A DNA stretch of 62,251 nucleotides from Flavobacterium shii. Its GTDB lineage: Bacteria; Bacteroidota; Bacteroidia; Flavobacteriales; Flavobacteriaceae. Position numbers and translations under genes: made by a program. Of this stretch, positions 52,507 through 60,752 are shown piece after piece. Location: NCBI RefSeq assembly GCF_025847235.1, contig NZ_JAOZEW010000030.1:1-62251 (forward strand), given 5' to 3'. Under the pieces are notes generated by a model, which saw only the letters and a program-made list of their open reading frames with translations, had not been told where the DNA came from and searched no databases. Position 1 is the stretch's first letter; each line of letters starts with the position of its first letter.

Positions 52507-53619
52507 ATGGAGTTGAGTTATTGGGAACTTAAAAATTGGTTTACGAATGTTGATTTTACTATTGTTGGTAGTGGAATAGTAGGTTTACATGCGGGATTAC
52601 GCCTGCGCGAAAAGTTTCCAAAAGCCAAAATTCTGATACTAGAAAAAGGAATGTTACCGCAGGGAGCCAGTACAAAAAATGCAGGTTTTGCTTGTTTTGG
52701 AAGCCTTTCGGAAATCATAGATGATTTAAAAAATCATACCGAAGAGGATGTAATCAAACTTATAGAAAAGCGATGGATAGGATTGCAATTATTGCGTAAA
52801 CGCTTGGGTGATTCCGCAATTAATTTTAAGCCTTATGGAGGATATGAATTGTTTTTGAAAGAAGATGAAAATGGATATAATGAATGTTTGAGTAAATTGC
52901 CGTTTATAAACGAAATTCTTAAACCAATATTTAAAACAGATGTCTTTGCTAATGAGATTGATCGTTTTGAGTTTAAAGGAATTCATGAGTATTTAGTTTT
53001 TAATCCTTTTGAAGGACAAATTGATACGGGAAATATGATGCAGACATTATTAAAAGAAGCAATTGGAGCTGGTATTTTAATTTTGAACCAACAAATAGTA
53101 ACTTCATATTTGGATAAAGGAGATAGAGTTGAAGTAGCATTGGGAGATTTTTCGTTTACTACAAAAAAGATTCTTTTTGGAACCAATGGATTTGCAAATA
53201 AACTTACTAATGGAGCTGTAAAACCTGCCAGAGCACAGGTTTTAATTACAGAACCTATTCCTGATTTAGATATTAAAGGGACTTTTCATCTAGACAGAGG
53301 GTATTATTATTTCCGAAATGTAGGTGACAGAATCTTATTGGGAGGTGGTCGGAATCTTGATTTTGAAACTGAAACTACAACCGAATTTGGGCAAACAGAA
53401 ATAATACAAAATAAATTGGAAGATTTGCTGAAAAATGTAATTTTACCAAATCAAAAAGTAGCTATTGCACACCGATGGAGTGGGATAATGGGTATAGGAA
53501 ATAGTAAGAATCCAATTGTAACACAACTATCCGAAAACGTATATTGTGGTGTTCGATTAGGAGGAATGGGAGTCGCAATAGGCGGTTTAATAGGAACAGA
53601 ATTAGCAGATTTAATATAA
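52507..53619 (+). CDS. FAD-dependent oxidoreductase, DAO family
   Basis: 370 aa. D-amino acid oxidase/glycine oxidase-like fold. The N-terminal FAD motif is TIVGSGIVGLHAGLRLREKFPKAKILILEKG (about 18-48), and the C-terminal GVRLGGMGVAIGG turn closes the cofactor site. An N-terminal extension (MELSYWELKNWF) precedes the Rossmann strand. Substrate unknown. Its stop overlaps the mtgA start (TAATG), so expression is coupled to a cell-wall enzyme. Confidence 0.88.
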   Translation: MELSYWELKNWFTNVDFTIVGSGIVGLHAGLRLREKFPKAKILILEKGMLPQGASTKNAGFACFGSLSEIIDDLKNHTEEDVIKLIEKRWIGLQLLRKRLGDSAINFKPYGGYELFLKEDENGYNECLSKLPFINEILKPIFKTDVFANEIDRFEFKGIHEYLVFNPFEGQIDTGNMMQTLLKEAIGAGILILNQQIVTSYLDKGDRVEVALGDFSFTTKKILFGTNGFANKLTNGAVKPARAQVLITEPIPDLDIKGTFHLDRGYYYFRNVGDRILLGGGRNLDFETETTTEFGQTEIIQNKLEDLLKNVILPNQKVAIAHRWSGIMGIGNSKNPIVTQLSENVYCGVRLGGMGVAIGGLIGTELADLI

Positions 53620-54380
53620 TGGCGACTAAAAAAGCAGCACCAAAAAAAACAACACCAAGTAAAGCAAAACCTTCAGCAAAAAAGAACAATCGTTCATTTG
53701 GAAGTAAGGTAATCCGGTTTCTTTGTAAACTATTATTGTGGTTCTTTGGAATTTCAATATTTTTTGTTGTGCTCTTTAAGTATGTACCAGTTCCTTTTAC
53801 TCCCTTAATGGTGATTCGGGGTATCGAGAATAAAATGTCGGGTAAAGAAAACTTTTTTAGCCATGATTGGGAGCCTTTAGAGAATATATCGGTTAATTTA
53901 CAAAAGGCAGTTATTGCAAGCGAGGATGGTACGTTCTTGAAACATAATGGTTTTGATTTTAAAGCATTGCAAAAAGCATATAAGAGTAATGAGCGTGGTC
54001 GAAAAATAAGGGGAGGTAGTACAATCTCACAGCAAACAGCCAAAAACGTTTTCTTATGGCAAGGCAAGAGTTATTTCCGGAAAGGACTAGAAGCATATTT
54101 TACGGTTTTAATCGAATTAGTCTGGGGGAAAGAACGTATTATGGAGGTATATCTTAATAGTATCGAAATGGGCGATGGTGTTTATGGAGCCGAGGCCGCA
54201 GCGCAACATTGGTACCGCAAGAGTGCATCGGAACTTACACCAATTCAGGCAGCTGGAATTGCTGCTATATTGCCAAATCCTCTTAAGTTTAAAGCAACAG
54301 GTTCTTCGAGTTATATAAATAAAAGAAAAAACAAAATTGTAAAAGTAATGCGTAGCGTAGGTAAAATTAATTACAAATGA
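53619..54380 (+). CDS. mtgA: Monofunctional peptidoglycan transglycosylase
   Basis: 253 aa from the ATG overlapping the previous stop; the frame opens earlier but that part lies over the oxidoreductase gene. GT51 enzyme that polymerises lipid II into glycan strands. A Lys-rich cytoplasmic tail (1-30) and one TM (31-54) precede the domain, which has catalytic Glu102 in ASEDGTFLKHNGFD, then RGGSTISQQTAKNVFLW, KERIMEVYLNSIEMGDGVYG and RKSASELTPIQAAGIAAILPNP. No transpeptidase domain, hence monofunctional. Confidence 0.94.
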   Translation: MATKKAAPKKTTPSKAKPSAKKNNRSFGSKVIRFLCKLLLWFFGISIFFVVLFKYVPVPFTPLMVIRGIENKMSGKENFFSHDWEPLENISVNLQKAVIASEDGTFLKHNGFDFKALQKAYKSNERGRKIRGGSTISQQTAKNVFLWQGKSYFRKGLEAYFTVLIELVWGKERIMEVYLNSIEMGDGVYGAEAAAQHWYRKSASELTPIQAAGIAAILPNPLKFKATGSSSYINKRKNKIVKVMRSVGKINYK

Positions 54381-55333
54381 TCCCAAAAAAAACTCTTAGC
54401 ATTATTCTAATCCTGATTGTCACTTCTGTTTTTGCACAAAGTAAAACCAGTGAGATAGGATTTATTACCGATAATGATTTATACACATCATCCAAAAATG
54501 ATATGTATTATACCAACGGTTTAGAGCTTTTTTATCGATTCTTATCAAAGAACGAGAATACAAAAATAAATAAGAAAATTACAGAATTTCGCATTGGACA
54601 ATATATCTATAATCCAAGATTTATTAATGAAATGGCAGTTTATAGAAACGATCGTCCTTTTACAGGATATCTTTTTGCCGAAGCAGGGCGAAGTTTTTTT
54701 TATCAAAGTGAATCGGTTTTAAAAACAGATTTCCAATTGGGTTATATGGGACCGAATGCCTTTGGTAAAGAAACTCAGGAAAGTTTTCACCACGTTATAG
54801 GCTATAAAAATGTATTTGGTTGGGAAAATCAGCTTACCAATGCTTTTGCCGTGCAAGTACATGTTATGTATTCCAAGAAATTATTCCCAACAAAACATAA
54901 TAATTTTATTGATCTTCATTTTCAGTCCGAAGCAAATCTTGGGACTGTTTTTACGGGAGTTTCTACAGGATTTCTAACCCGAATTGGGTTTAAGAAATTA
55001 CTCCCAATTTATGATTCTAATTTGCATGATGCTTCAGTAAGTTTTGAACCGCAATACAATATTCGGGAGTTTTACTTTTATGCCATGCCAAGTGTTAATT
55101 ACCAGTTTTACGATGCTACTATTCAAGGCAGCATGTTTAACAATACAAGTCCGGTAACTTTTGATTTAGAACCGCTTCGTTTTAATGCGGAGTTTGGTTT
55201 AAAATACCGCCACAACAACTTCAATATGTCTTATTCTTTTATTTACCGTGGCAGAGAATTGAAAGATCCAGGTATCGATACCAATTCAGGTTATTTCTTT
55301 GGATCGATTCGATTTGGATATTTGCTGAAGTAG
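54377..55333 (+). CDS. LpxR-like lipid A deacylase family (DUF2219) outer-membrane protein
   Basis: 318 aa. A signal peptide (IILILIVTSVFAQS) is followed by the family opening EIGFITDNDLYTSSKNDMYYTNGLELFYRF, where the Asn/Asp-rich region forms the active site in LpxR, and then a 12-strand-type barrel pattern ending FFGSIRFGYLLK. LpxR removes the 3'-acyloxyacyl group of lipid A in the outer membrane. It overlaps mtgA by 4 nt (ATGA), completing a coupled three-gene envelope set. Actual deacylase activity is inferred from family only. Confidence 0.85.
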   Translation: MIPKKTLSIILILIVTSVFAQSKTSEIGFITDNDLYTSSKNDMYYTNGLELFYRFLSKNENTKINKKITEFRIGQYIYNPRFINEMAVYRNDRPFTGYLFAEAGRSFFYQSESVLKTDFQLGYMGPNAFGKETQESFHHVIGYKNVFGWENQLTNAFAVQVHVMYSKKLFPTKHNNFIDLHFQSEANLGTVFTGVSTGFLTRIGFKKLLPIYDSNLHDASVSFEPQYNIREFYFYAMPSVNYQFYDATIQGSMFNNTSPVTFDLEPLRFNAEFGLKYRHNNFNMSYSFIYRGRELKDPGIDTNSGYFFGSIRFGYLLK

Positions 55334-55344
55334 TTTTTTTAACT

Positions 55345-55523
55345 TCCTATACTGTTTCGTGATCGGGACTGAGATATTAATATTTTATAGTTGGATTTGA
55401 ATTATTAATTAATTTCGTAAGATACGGACTTCAAATATGTCGGATTGTTGTCCGGGATCAAGTAATTTATATGTATTATTGTAATAGAAAGAAGTAATAA
55501 CTTACAATAACACATTATTTATT
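55345..55523. other. Spacer with degraded repeat
   Basis: It contains GATCGGGACTGAG and CGGATTGTTGTCCGGGATCAAG (about 55440-55461), which look like decayed pieces of the hairpin repeat at 1117-1149. It marks the left edge of the accessory toxin-like locus. Confidence 0.35.
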
Positions 55524-56243
55524 ATGTTTAGAAACTTTGACACCTTTGATAATTTTAAGAAAGATGAAGATCTTGGGCAGTATTCTTCCTATGCAGCTTA
55601 TAACAGGGATTTATTGCGATTAGTCGATTTTTATGGACGAACTCCATTTGATTGGTACAGAAATAAAAAAACAGGAGAACTAATTTGGCTTGACGGAAGT
55701 GCAAAAATTGACCACTATTCTAATCTAGGACATACCTGGGGGAAAACCTTTAGTAATAACAGCAGATTATTATTGGATGGAGAGACCAAACTAATAACAT
55801 ATAACGGAGAAGTTCTTTACAATTTTAAGAAAAAGAAATCATCATTTTTTAGTGGAGGATTTGCATTCTCAGATGGAGGAAACTACCAAGACCCAAGCTC
55901 ATTGCGCAGAGGCGGAAGAGATGTTACATGGATTGATTTTGGAGGCGCATTTGAAGCGCTTGTTGCTATATTGGGATTTGAAGTAAAAGGCAGTACTTCC
56001 AGAGGAAAAGGGACTAATGGGGGAAAACCAACAATAGAAAACAAAGCAGATGATTTTATGACTGCAACAGATCATGGTGCGAATGCAATAAAATCTGGGA
56101 AATCTGCAAAAGAAGAAGTAGATAAGAAAAGAGACGAAGCCACTTCATCAGAAGATAGCAAATTTGTGAGAACTAACTTTGATGAAAAAACTGGAAATAG
56201 TACATGGATAAGACAAGATATTTATGAAAAAAATAAAAAATAA
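55524..56243 (+). CDS. Orphan C-terminal toxin-like module
   Basis: 239 aa, no signal peptide. Residues about 38-70 (GRTPFDWYRNKKTGELIWLDGSAKIDHYSNLGHTWG) match the pattern I associate with the variable C-terminal regions of Bacteroidota Rhs-type polymorphic toxins (DWYxNxKTGxxxWxDG). The C-terminal half (ATDHGANAIKSGKSAKEEVDKKRDEA) is helical and charged. There is no Rhs, VgrG or other delivery domain ahead of it, so it looks like an unattached toxin tip or silent cassette. Two MORN-type genes follow directly, in the usual place of immunity genes. Toxic activity is inference. Confidence 0.55.
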   Translation: MFRNFDTFDNFKKDEDLGQYSSYAAYNRDLLRLVDFYGRTPFDWYRNKKTGELIWLDGSAKIDHYSNLGHTWGKTFSNNSRLLLDGETKLITYNGEVLYNFKKKKSSFFSGGFAFSDGGNYQDPSSLRRGGRDVTWIDFGGAFEALVAILGFEVKGSTSRGKGTNGGKPTIENKADDFMTATDHGANAIKSGKSAKEEVDKKRDEATSSEDSKFVRTNFDEKTGNSTWIRQDIYEKNKK

Positions 56244-56248
56244 AGCAA

Positions 56249-57025
56249 ATGAATAAAAAACATATATTAATTATCGTAACAATATTAATAATGATGTCGG
56301 TTGGGTACATTTTTTTTTATTGTACAAATGAAACAATTTATACTTTAAAGGATTATAATATAAAAACGGGAGCAACCGACGTTTCAGAATATATTATTAG
56401 AAAAGGTGATACCATTTTCGAAGGTAAATTTACACGATACAATGAAAAAGGAATAAAAATAGCAGAAGGTCAATTTATAGATAATGAGCCAAATGGTATT
56501 TGTTCTTACTACTATGACAATGGAAAAATTAAATCAGTTCATTTCAGAAAGAACAGTAAGATTAATTTAGAAAGTACTTTTTATGACACTAGTGGATTAA
56601 TAAATAAATATGTGGTATATGATTATTTAGGTAATCATTTCTTTATAATTTATTTTGATGAAAAGGGAGCAACAAAGTACGATGGTTACTTTCAAATAGA
56701 AACCTATCAATATAAATTTAGTCACAAAAATCAATTTAACATTAAGCATGAAGAACATTTAGAAGTTGGTGATGTATTAAAATACAGTTACATCATTGCT
56801 AATATTCCTAATACAAAGCGAAGTTTTAAAATAGAGAATTTATCAGTTGATAATTCTATAGTAAAACGAACCCTAAAGCATATAGAACCATGTCAATTGG
56901 ATGTAGAAGAAATACTTACCAAGAAAGGAAAAAATACAATAAGAAGTATTGTTCAATACAAATTTAATGATAAAGTCACACCTGTTTTTAATGACACACT
57001 TTCTTTTGATGTAAATGTGCATTAA
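56249..57025 (+). CDS. MORN-repeat (YwqK-type) membrane-anchored protein, possible immunity protein
   Basis: 258 aa. One N-terminal membrane helix (ILIIVTILIMMSVGYIFFYC) is followed by MORN-like repeats (EGKFTRYNEKGIKIAEGQFIDNEPNGICSYYYDNGKIKSVHF) of the YwqK-type antitoxin family, then a beta-rich C-terminal domain (about 150-258). It starts 5 nt after the toxin-like gene. Anchored proteins of this type are frequent beside polymorphic toxins. A broken paralog follows. Confidence 0.65.
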   Translation: MNKKHILIIVTILIMMSVGYIFFYCTNETIYTLKDYNIKTGATDVSEYIIRKGDTIFEGKFTRYNEKGIKIAEGQFIDNEPNGICSYYYDNGKIKSVHFRKNSKINLESTFYDTSGLINKYVVYDYLGNHFFIIYFDEKGATKYDGYFQIETYQYKFSHKNQFNIKHEEHLEVGDVLKYSYIIANIPNTKRSFKIENLSVDNSIVKRTLKHIEPCQLDVEEILTKKGKNTIRSIVQYKFNDKVTPVFNDTLSFDVNVH

Positions 57026-57073
57026 CGTCAGCTAATACTCAGATTTCTTAGGAATCACAACAAAAAAGAAATA

Positions 57074-57518
57074 ATGAAAAAAATATATATAATAGTAGTA
57101 CTCTCTGTGATACTTGGTTTTATAGTCTTGTTTTTTTACTTTAAGGATGAAAAAGTATATACTTTAAAAGAATACAGTCCATCAGGAAAATTATTAGTAA
57201 CGAGTGAATATGTTATTAGAAATGGTGATACAATTTTTCATGGAAAATTTATAAATTATAATGAAAAAGGAATTAAAATTAACGAAGGTCAATTTGTTGA
57301 TAATGAGCCAAATGGTAAATGTTTCTATTATTATGAAAATGGCAAAATAGAATCGGTTTATTACAGAAAAGATAGTAAAGTTAATTTAGAAAGTACTTAT
57401 TACAACCAAAATGGTTTAATTGATTAAGTGCATTATGTGTGATAGTCTTGGGAATACTCATTTTATTATTAAGTTTGATAACAGAGTAGTTAAAAGATAC
57501 GAAGGTTATTCAATTTTG
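57074..57518 (+). pseudogene. Frameshifted, truncated copy of the MORN-type gene
   Basis: The first frame (57074-57427) encodes 117 aa closely similar to residues 1-118 of the gene upstream (YNEKGIKI, EGQFVDNEPNGKC, KVNLESTYYNQNGLI), then stops. One base on, from 57429, the frame reads CIMCDSLGNTHFIIKFDNRVVKRYEGYSI, the counterpart of YVVYDYLGNHFFIIYFDEKGATKYDGYFQI in the intact copy. It is cut off at about 57518 by a palindromic repeat. So this is a duplicated gene with a frameshift and a lost 3' half; the short frame may still be translated. Confidence 0.7.
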
Positions 57519-57572
57519 CCAATGGGTCTCGCTCTACGAAGTCTCCCGACTTCGTAGCGACAATGATAGGCA
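57519..57572. repeat. Palindromic repeat ending the broken MORN gene
   Basis: CTACGAAGTC and GACTTCGTAG arms (TCCC between) within GGGTCTCGCT...AGCGACAATGATAGG. It lies exactly where homology to the intact paralog ends, so its arrival or a recombination at it may have removed the 3' part. Confidence 0.6.
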
Positions 57573-57862
57573 AATATAGTTTTGGTAAAAAATAAAAGAA
57601 AAATAAATTGGAGCAGGTACTTTGCCACAGCAGGATTTACATAAACACGTATAAACACCTAATAGATTATATGGATAAAATGTTACTTTTAAATAATTTC
57701 GATCAAGTCTTTATAAATGTGGTTTTCCGTAGAAATGTGGTAGACTAAATAAAGATATTTGTTTTCTCTTAAAGTAATGATTTTTAAAAACTTATAGTTT
57801 GGTTTATTTTCATTAGTTTAGTTTTTATTTTATAAAGTTGTCTAACTAATAAGCCACCGATA
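57573..57862. other. AT-rich spacer before the nuclease gene
   Basis: 290 bp without ORF, hairpin or consensus promoter that I can support. Confidence 0.4.
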
Positions 57863-58879
57863 ATGACTACCAATATCCCTAAACAATCTATTAATCAATT
57901 AAAAAAAACGCTTGAGAATTTTAAAATTAATGATGCAATTGAATTGTGTACTAATGAAGCTCAAACTCGTAAATTTTTAATTGAACCTTTTTTTTATTTT
58001 CTAAATTATATTTCGAATGATTTAATACCAGAATATAATGCTGATTTTGGGGAACGTATCAGTCAAAAAATTGATTATGCGATTTTGCTAAATAAAAAAG
58101 ATACAATTTTAGTAGAGGCCAAAAAGTATAATAGTAGATTAAGTGATAAAGAAGCGGGTCAGTTAAACGGCTATTTTAATAATACTAAAAATTCAAGAAT
58201 TGCTGTATTGACAAATGGAATTGAATATAGATTTTATTCAGATGTCTTGCAGCCAAATGTAATTGATAATAAGCCTTTCTTCGTTTTTAATTTATCTAAT
58301 TATTCAGATAAAGACTTGGAAACTTTGGTCAAGTTTGATAAAAGATATGTAGTGGTTAATGAGATTATCAAAACTGCTCAGGAATGCGTCTTTGTTGAAG
58401 ATTTTGAAGCAAGCTTACTTAAAGAGTTAATTGCTCCATCAAAAGATTTGCTGAAAATTATTTATCGCAACATGAGTTTTAAAACTAAATTCAATGAAGA
58501 AACTCAAGCGAAAATGATAAAGATGATTAATTCGGCATTGTTGAAATCTTTATATGAGAAAAAAGTATTGGCCGAATCCAGTTCAAATACTGGTGGAATT
58601 ATCACTACCGAATCTGAAATTCAGGCTTATCATACTATCAGAACTTTGCTGATTCAGAATAAAAAAATACCACCCCAAAGAATTTTCTTTAAAGATTTTA
58701 AAAGTTTTTTCAATATTAGTATTGACGATAATCTTAAAAAAGTGATTTGTAAATTGGTTTTTACCGATTCAAAAATGAAGATTCTTATCGAAAACAATGA
58801 GTATTTGTTAACTAGTATTGATGATGTTTTGAAGTATAAAACGGAATTAACAAATAGAACGCTGGCTTTGCTTGAATAA
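57863..58879 (+). CDS. Orphan HsdR N-terminal-type PD-(D/E)XK nuclease-like protein
   Basis: 338 aa. Residues 20-170 resemble the HsdR N-terminal nuclease domain of type I restriction enzymes. An upstream Glu (EPFFYFL) leads to FGERISQKIDYAILLNKKDTILVEAKKY, with Asp and ExK forming a PD-(D/E)XK site, then AGQLNGYFNNTKNSRIAVLTNGIEYRFYSD. The remaining half (170-338) is helical and unassigned (perhaps a winged-helix-like end, DDVLKYKTEL). No helicase, methylase or specificity gene is near, so it is not a standard R-M system. It may be a stand-alone defence or restriction-like protein. Confidence 0.7.
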   Translation: MTTNIPKQSINQLKKTLENFKINDAIELCTNEAQTRKFLIEPFFYFLNYISNDLIPEYNADFGERISQKIDYAILLNKKDTILVEAKKYNSRLSDKEAGQLNGYFNNTKNSRIAVLTNGIEYRFYSDVLQPNVIDNKPFFVFNLSNYSDKDLETLVKFDKRYVVVNEIIKTAQECVFVEDFEASLLKELIAPSKDLLKIIYRNMSFKTKFNEETQAKMIKMINSALLKSLYEKKVLAESSSNTGGIITTESEIQAYHTIRTLLIQNKKIPPQRIFFKDFKSFFNISIDDNLKKVICKLVFTDSKMKILIENNEYLLTSIDDVLKYKTELTNRTLALLE

Positions 58880-58913
58880 TCAAGATATCCGATAATGCGG
58901 ATTTGCAATCAAC
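58880..58913. repeat. Degenerate family D repeat, copy 3
   Basis: ATCCGATAATGCGGATTTGC and a following AATCAACATC sit directly after the stop at 58879 and match the 1117-1149 element in order. Confidence 0.4.
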
Positions 58914-58953
58914 ATCAAAAAAAAGGTTCTTATGAAATCTAAAATTTCTAATC

Positions 58954-59031
58954 TAGCCCAGATGGAAACGGCATCCTTTTTATTCGCTTTTTTGCGGATA
59001 AAAAGATATAGTGTACAGCGGGACAAGTGGC
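58954..59031 (+). repeat. Palindromic intergenic repeat, family A copy 2
   Basis: Begins AGCCCAGATGGAAACGG, has the ATCCTTTTT / AAAAAGATATAG hairpin and ends GCGGGACAAGTGGC. It is homologous, in inverted orientation, to 72-150 at the far end of the window. Confidence 0.65.
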
Positions 59032-59066
59032 TTTTTTGAAAACAAAACTTTCTGCTCCTGAAAATA

Positions 59067-59101
59067 AAAACCGTAATCAATTAAAATCAATTACGGTTTT
59101 G
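59067..59101. terminator. Terminator of the frameshifted lipoprotein gene
   Basis: AAAACCGTAAT and ATTACGGTTTT arms with a 12-nt AT-rich loop, working in either direction. It follows the minus-strand stop at 59136. Confidence 0.7.
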
Positions 59102-59135
59102 GGCTTAGTTTTTGTTTGGAGAGATTTTTTTGAAC

Positions 59136-59509
59136 TTACTGTTTTGTATAATTCCCAGGTAAATGTCCTTTTGACTCCATTTTTGTGCTTGATATTTGTA
59201 CAAACGTAAATCGGATTATAGGACCTTCTTTGGTTTGATAAAAATCTGATACATATAAGGTAGGTTTAGTAGATATTTCTTGTGTAAAAGAATTTGAGAA
59301 TTTGTTTGCATGTCTACTAAAAGAAAAAAGATTTCCATTTGTAGTATATTTTATATCATGGTTTGTAAAAGTTAACATTTCTCCAGAACTTTCGTCTTTC
59401 CAGATTCCTTGTATCCAGCTAGGAGGATTAAAAATACCACGATTATCATTATCGCTCGAGGAACAAGAAAAAAAATGATTAAACTAAATAGTAAAATTGT
59501 TTTTTTCAT
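59136..59509 (-). pseudogene. Lipoprotein gene with a homopolymer frameshift (lipocalin-like)
   Basis: ATG at 59509 opens MKKTILLFSLIIFF, but in an 8-T run (59468-59475) the frame shifts. With nine T the reading would continue as SCSSSDNDNRGIFNPPSWIQ and join the long downstream frame ending at 59136, giving a lipobox (FFSC) and about 124 aa. The GIWKDESSGEMLTFTNHDIKY part looks like a lipocalin-type small lipoprotein. Either a real one-base deletion, a phase-variable tract, or a sequencing error. A terminator follows in the right place. Confidence 0.65.
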
Positions 59510-59856
59510 AGAGAGTATATTAAAAAGGTTAAGTGGAAATATAATGAGAGGTTTAGCCTTAGGTTATTATTCGATAAAGTCAAAAAACATACCACTTATT
59601 AAAATTTAATTATGGTTTGTTTTTTTTATTAATTCTCAATTGGTATTTATGTGTTGTGAGGCTTTAGATTTAAACGAGAAAAGGTTTATATAACTTAGTT
59701 TATTAATCGATAATATTAATAATTTAAACTTTTAAGTACTTGACATGTATGTGTTTAATGCTTTTTTTTGAAATAATTACAAAATAATTTAATTATTTTG
59801 TCCAATTCGGGAAGTTCGATTGTTATTAGGGTATAACAATTAAAAATTTAAACAAA
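59510..59856. other. Intergenic region before the ECF module
   Basis: 347 bp, AT-rich, without a credible ORF. The only structured signal is the palindrome at 59779-59801. Confidence 0.5.
59779..59801. promoter_or_regulatory. Palindrome upstream of the ECF42-type module
   Basis: Perfect 10-bp arms ACAAAATAAT and ATTATTTTGT, 3-nt centre, 56 bp before the first gene of the module. A candidate operator; its AT-richness makes chance formation possible. Confidence 0.4.
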
Positions 59857-60306
59857 ATGGAAGCAAGAATTAACATTCATGTAAAAGGACAAAGCGCATT
59901 AAAACCACTTTTTGGAATTGGAGGGTATTTAAAAAAATCTGCTGTCGAAGAAATGCTGTTAGAATTAGTTTACTTTAGAGTATCGCAAATTAATGGTTGC
60001 GCTTATTGTTTGGACATGCATTCGAAAGATTTGCGTGCCAAAGGAGAAACAGAACAACGCTTGTATGGGTTAAGTGCTTGGCGCGAAACACCATATTATA
60101 CCGAGAGAGAAAGAGCAGCACTGGCTTGGGCAGAAGCATTAACAAATTGTGAGGTACACGATCCGGTTTACAACGAAGTTAAAAGTCAATTTTCGGATGA
60201 AGATTTAATCGATTTAACTCTGGCAATTACAACTATTAATACCTGGAATCGTATTAATCTTGCATTCCCATACGGAGTAGGAACCTATAAAGTTGGACAA
60301 TTTTAA
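59857..60306 (+). CDS. Carboxymuconolactone decarboxylase/AhpD family protein
   Basis: 149 aa. AhpD-like alkylhydroperoxidase fold with the redox CxxC and proton-relay His in INGCAYCLDMHSKDLRAKGE (about 46-65), and the second conserved block YYTERERAALAWAEALT. Members reduce peroxides or act in small-molecule metabolism. It is first in a module with a YCII protein and a large ECF sigma factor, an association known for this sigma group. Confidence 0.88.
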   Translation: MEARINIHVKGQSALKPLFGIGGYLKKSAVEEMLLELVYFRVSQINGCAYCLDMHSKDLRAKGETEQRLYGLSAWRETPYYTERERAALAWAEALTNCEVHDPVYNEVKSQFSDEDLIDLTLAITTINTWNRINLAFPYGVGTYKVGQF

Positions 60307-60346
60307 GGGTAATTAAATCGCTTAATAATAGTATAAAAATAAGAAA

Positions 60347-60700
60347 ATGGAAGAATTTGTATTGATATTTCGAAGAGATAGCATAACCAAAGAAACGCAG
60401 CCTTCGCCAGAAGAAATGCAATCGTCAATAAAATTATGGCAAGATTGGTTGGGCGGAATCGCTGCGCAAGATAAATTGGCTAGACCTCTACAACGTTGGG
60501 ATGGTGAAGGAAGGGTTGTTAAGCAGAACAACAATGTGACCAATGGGCCTTATGTTGAAATTAAAGAAGCAATAGGCGGTTTGATGATGATAAAAGTTGC
60601 TAATTATGATGAGGCAGTAGAAATTGCCAAAGGTTGCCCGATTCTTTTATGGGGTGGAAATGTAGAAATACGTATGGCTGTTATTTCTGAAGGGCATTAA
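60347..60700 (+). CDS. YCII/DGPF domain protein
   Basis: 117 aa, usual length. The YCII fold is seen in EFVLIFRRDSI at the start and in the GPYVEIKEAIGGLMMIKVANYDEAVEIAKGCPIL block (about 66-100), the DGPF-equivalent region with NGPYVE. Enzymatic role unknown. It is the typical partner of ECF42-type sigma factors and lies 52 nt before that gene. Confidence 0.87.
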   Translation: MEEFVLIFRRDSITKETQPSPEEMQSSIKLWQDWLGGIAAQDKLARPLQRWDGEGRVVKQNNNVTNGPYVEIKEAIGGLMMIKVANYDEAVEIAKGCPILLWGGNVEIRMAVISEGH

Positions 60701-60752
60701 TTAATAGTAAAAATTGCTTTTGTTTTTTGCAGAAGTATTTTGATTTAATTTT

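Noticed and set aside
53462..54067. 201-codon minus-strand frame over mtgA
   Set aside because: It lies wholly opposite the well-supported oxidoreductase and mtgA genes, has no promoter or recognisable domain, and reads like the mirror of a Lys-rich coding strand.
59409..59609. 66-codon plus-strand frame
   Set aside because: It covers the opposite strand of the frameshifted lipoprotein start. The minus-strand reading has a signal peptide, lipobox and terminator, so the plus frame is a shadow.
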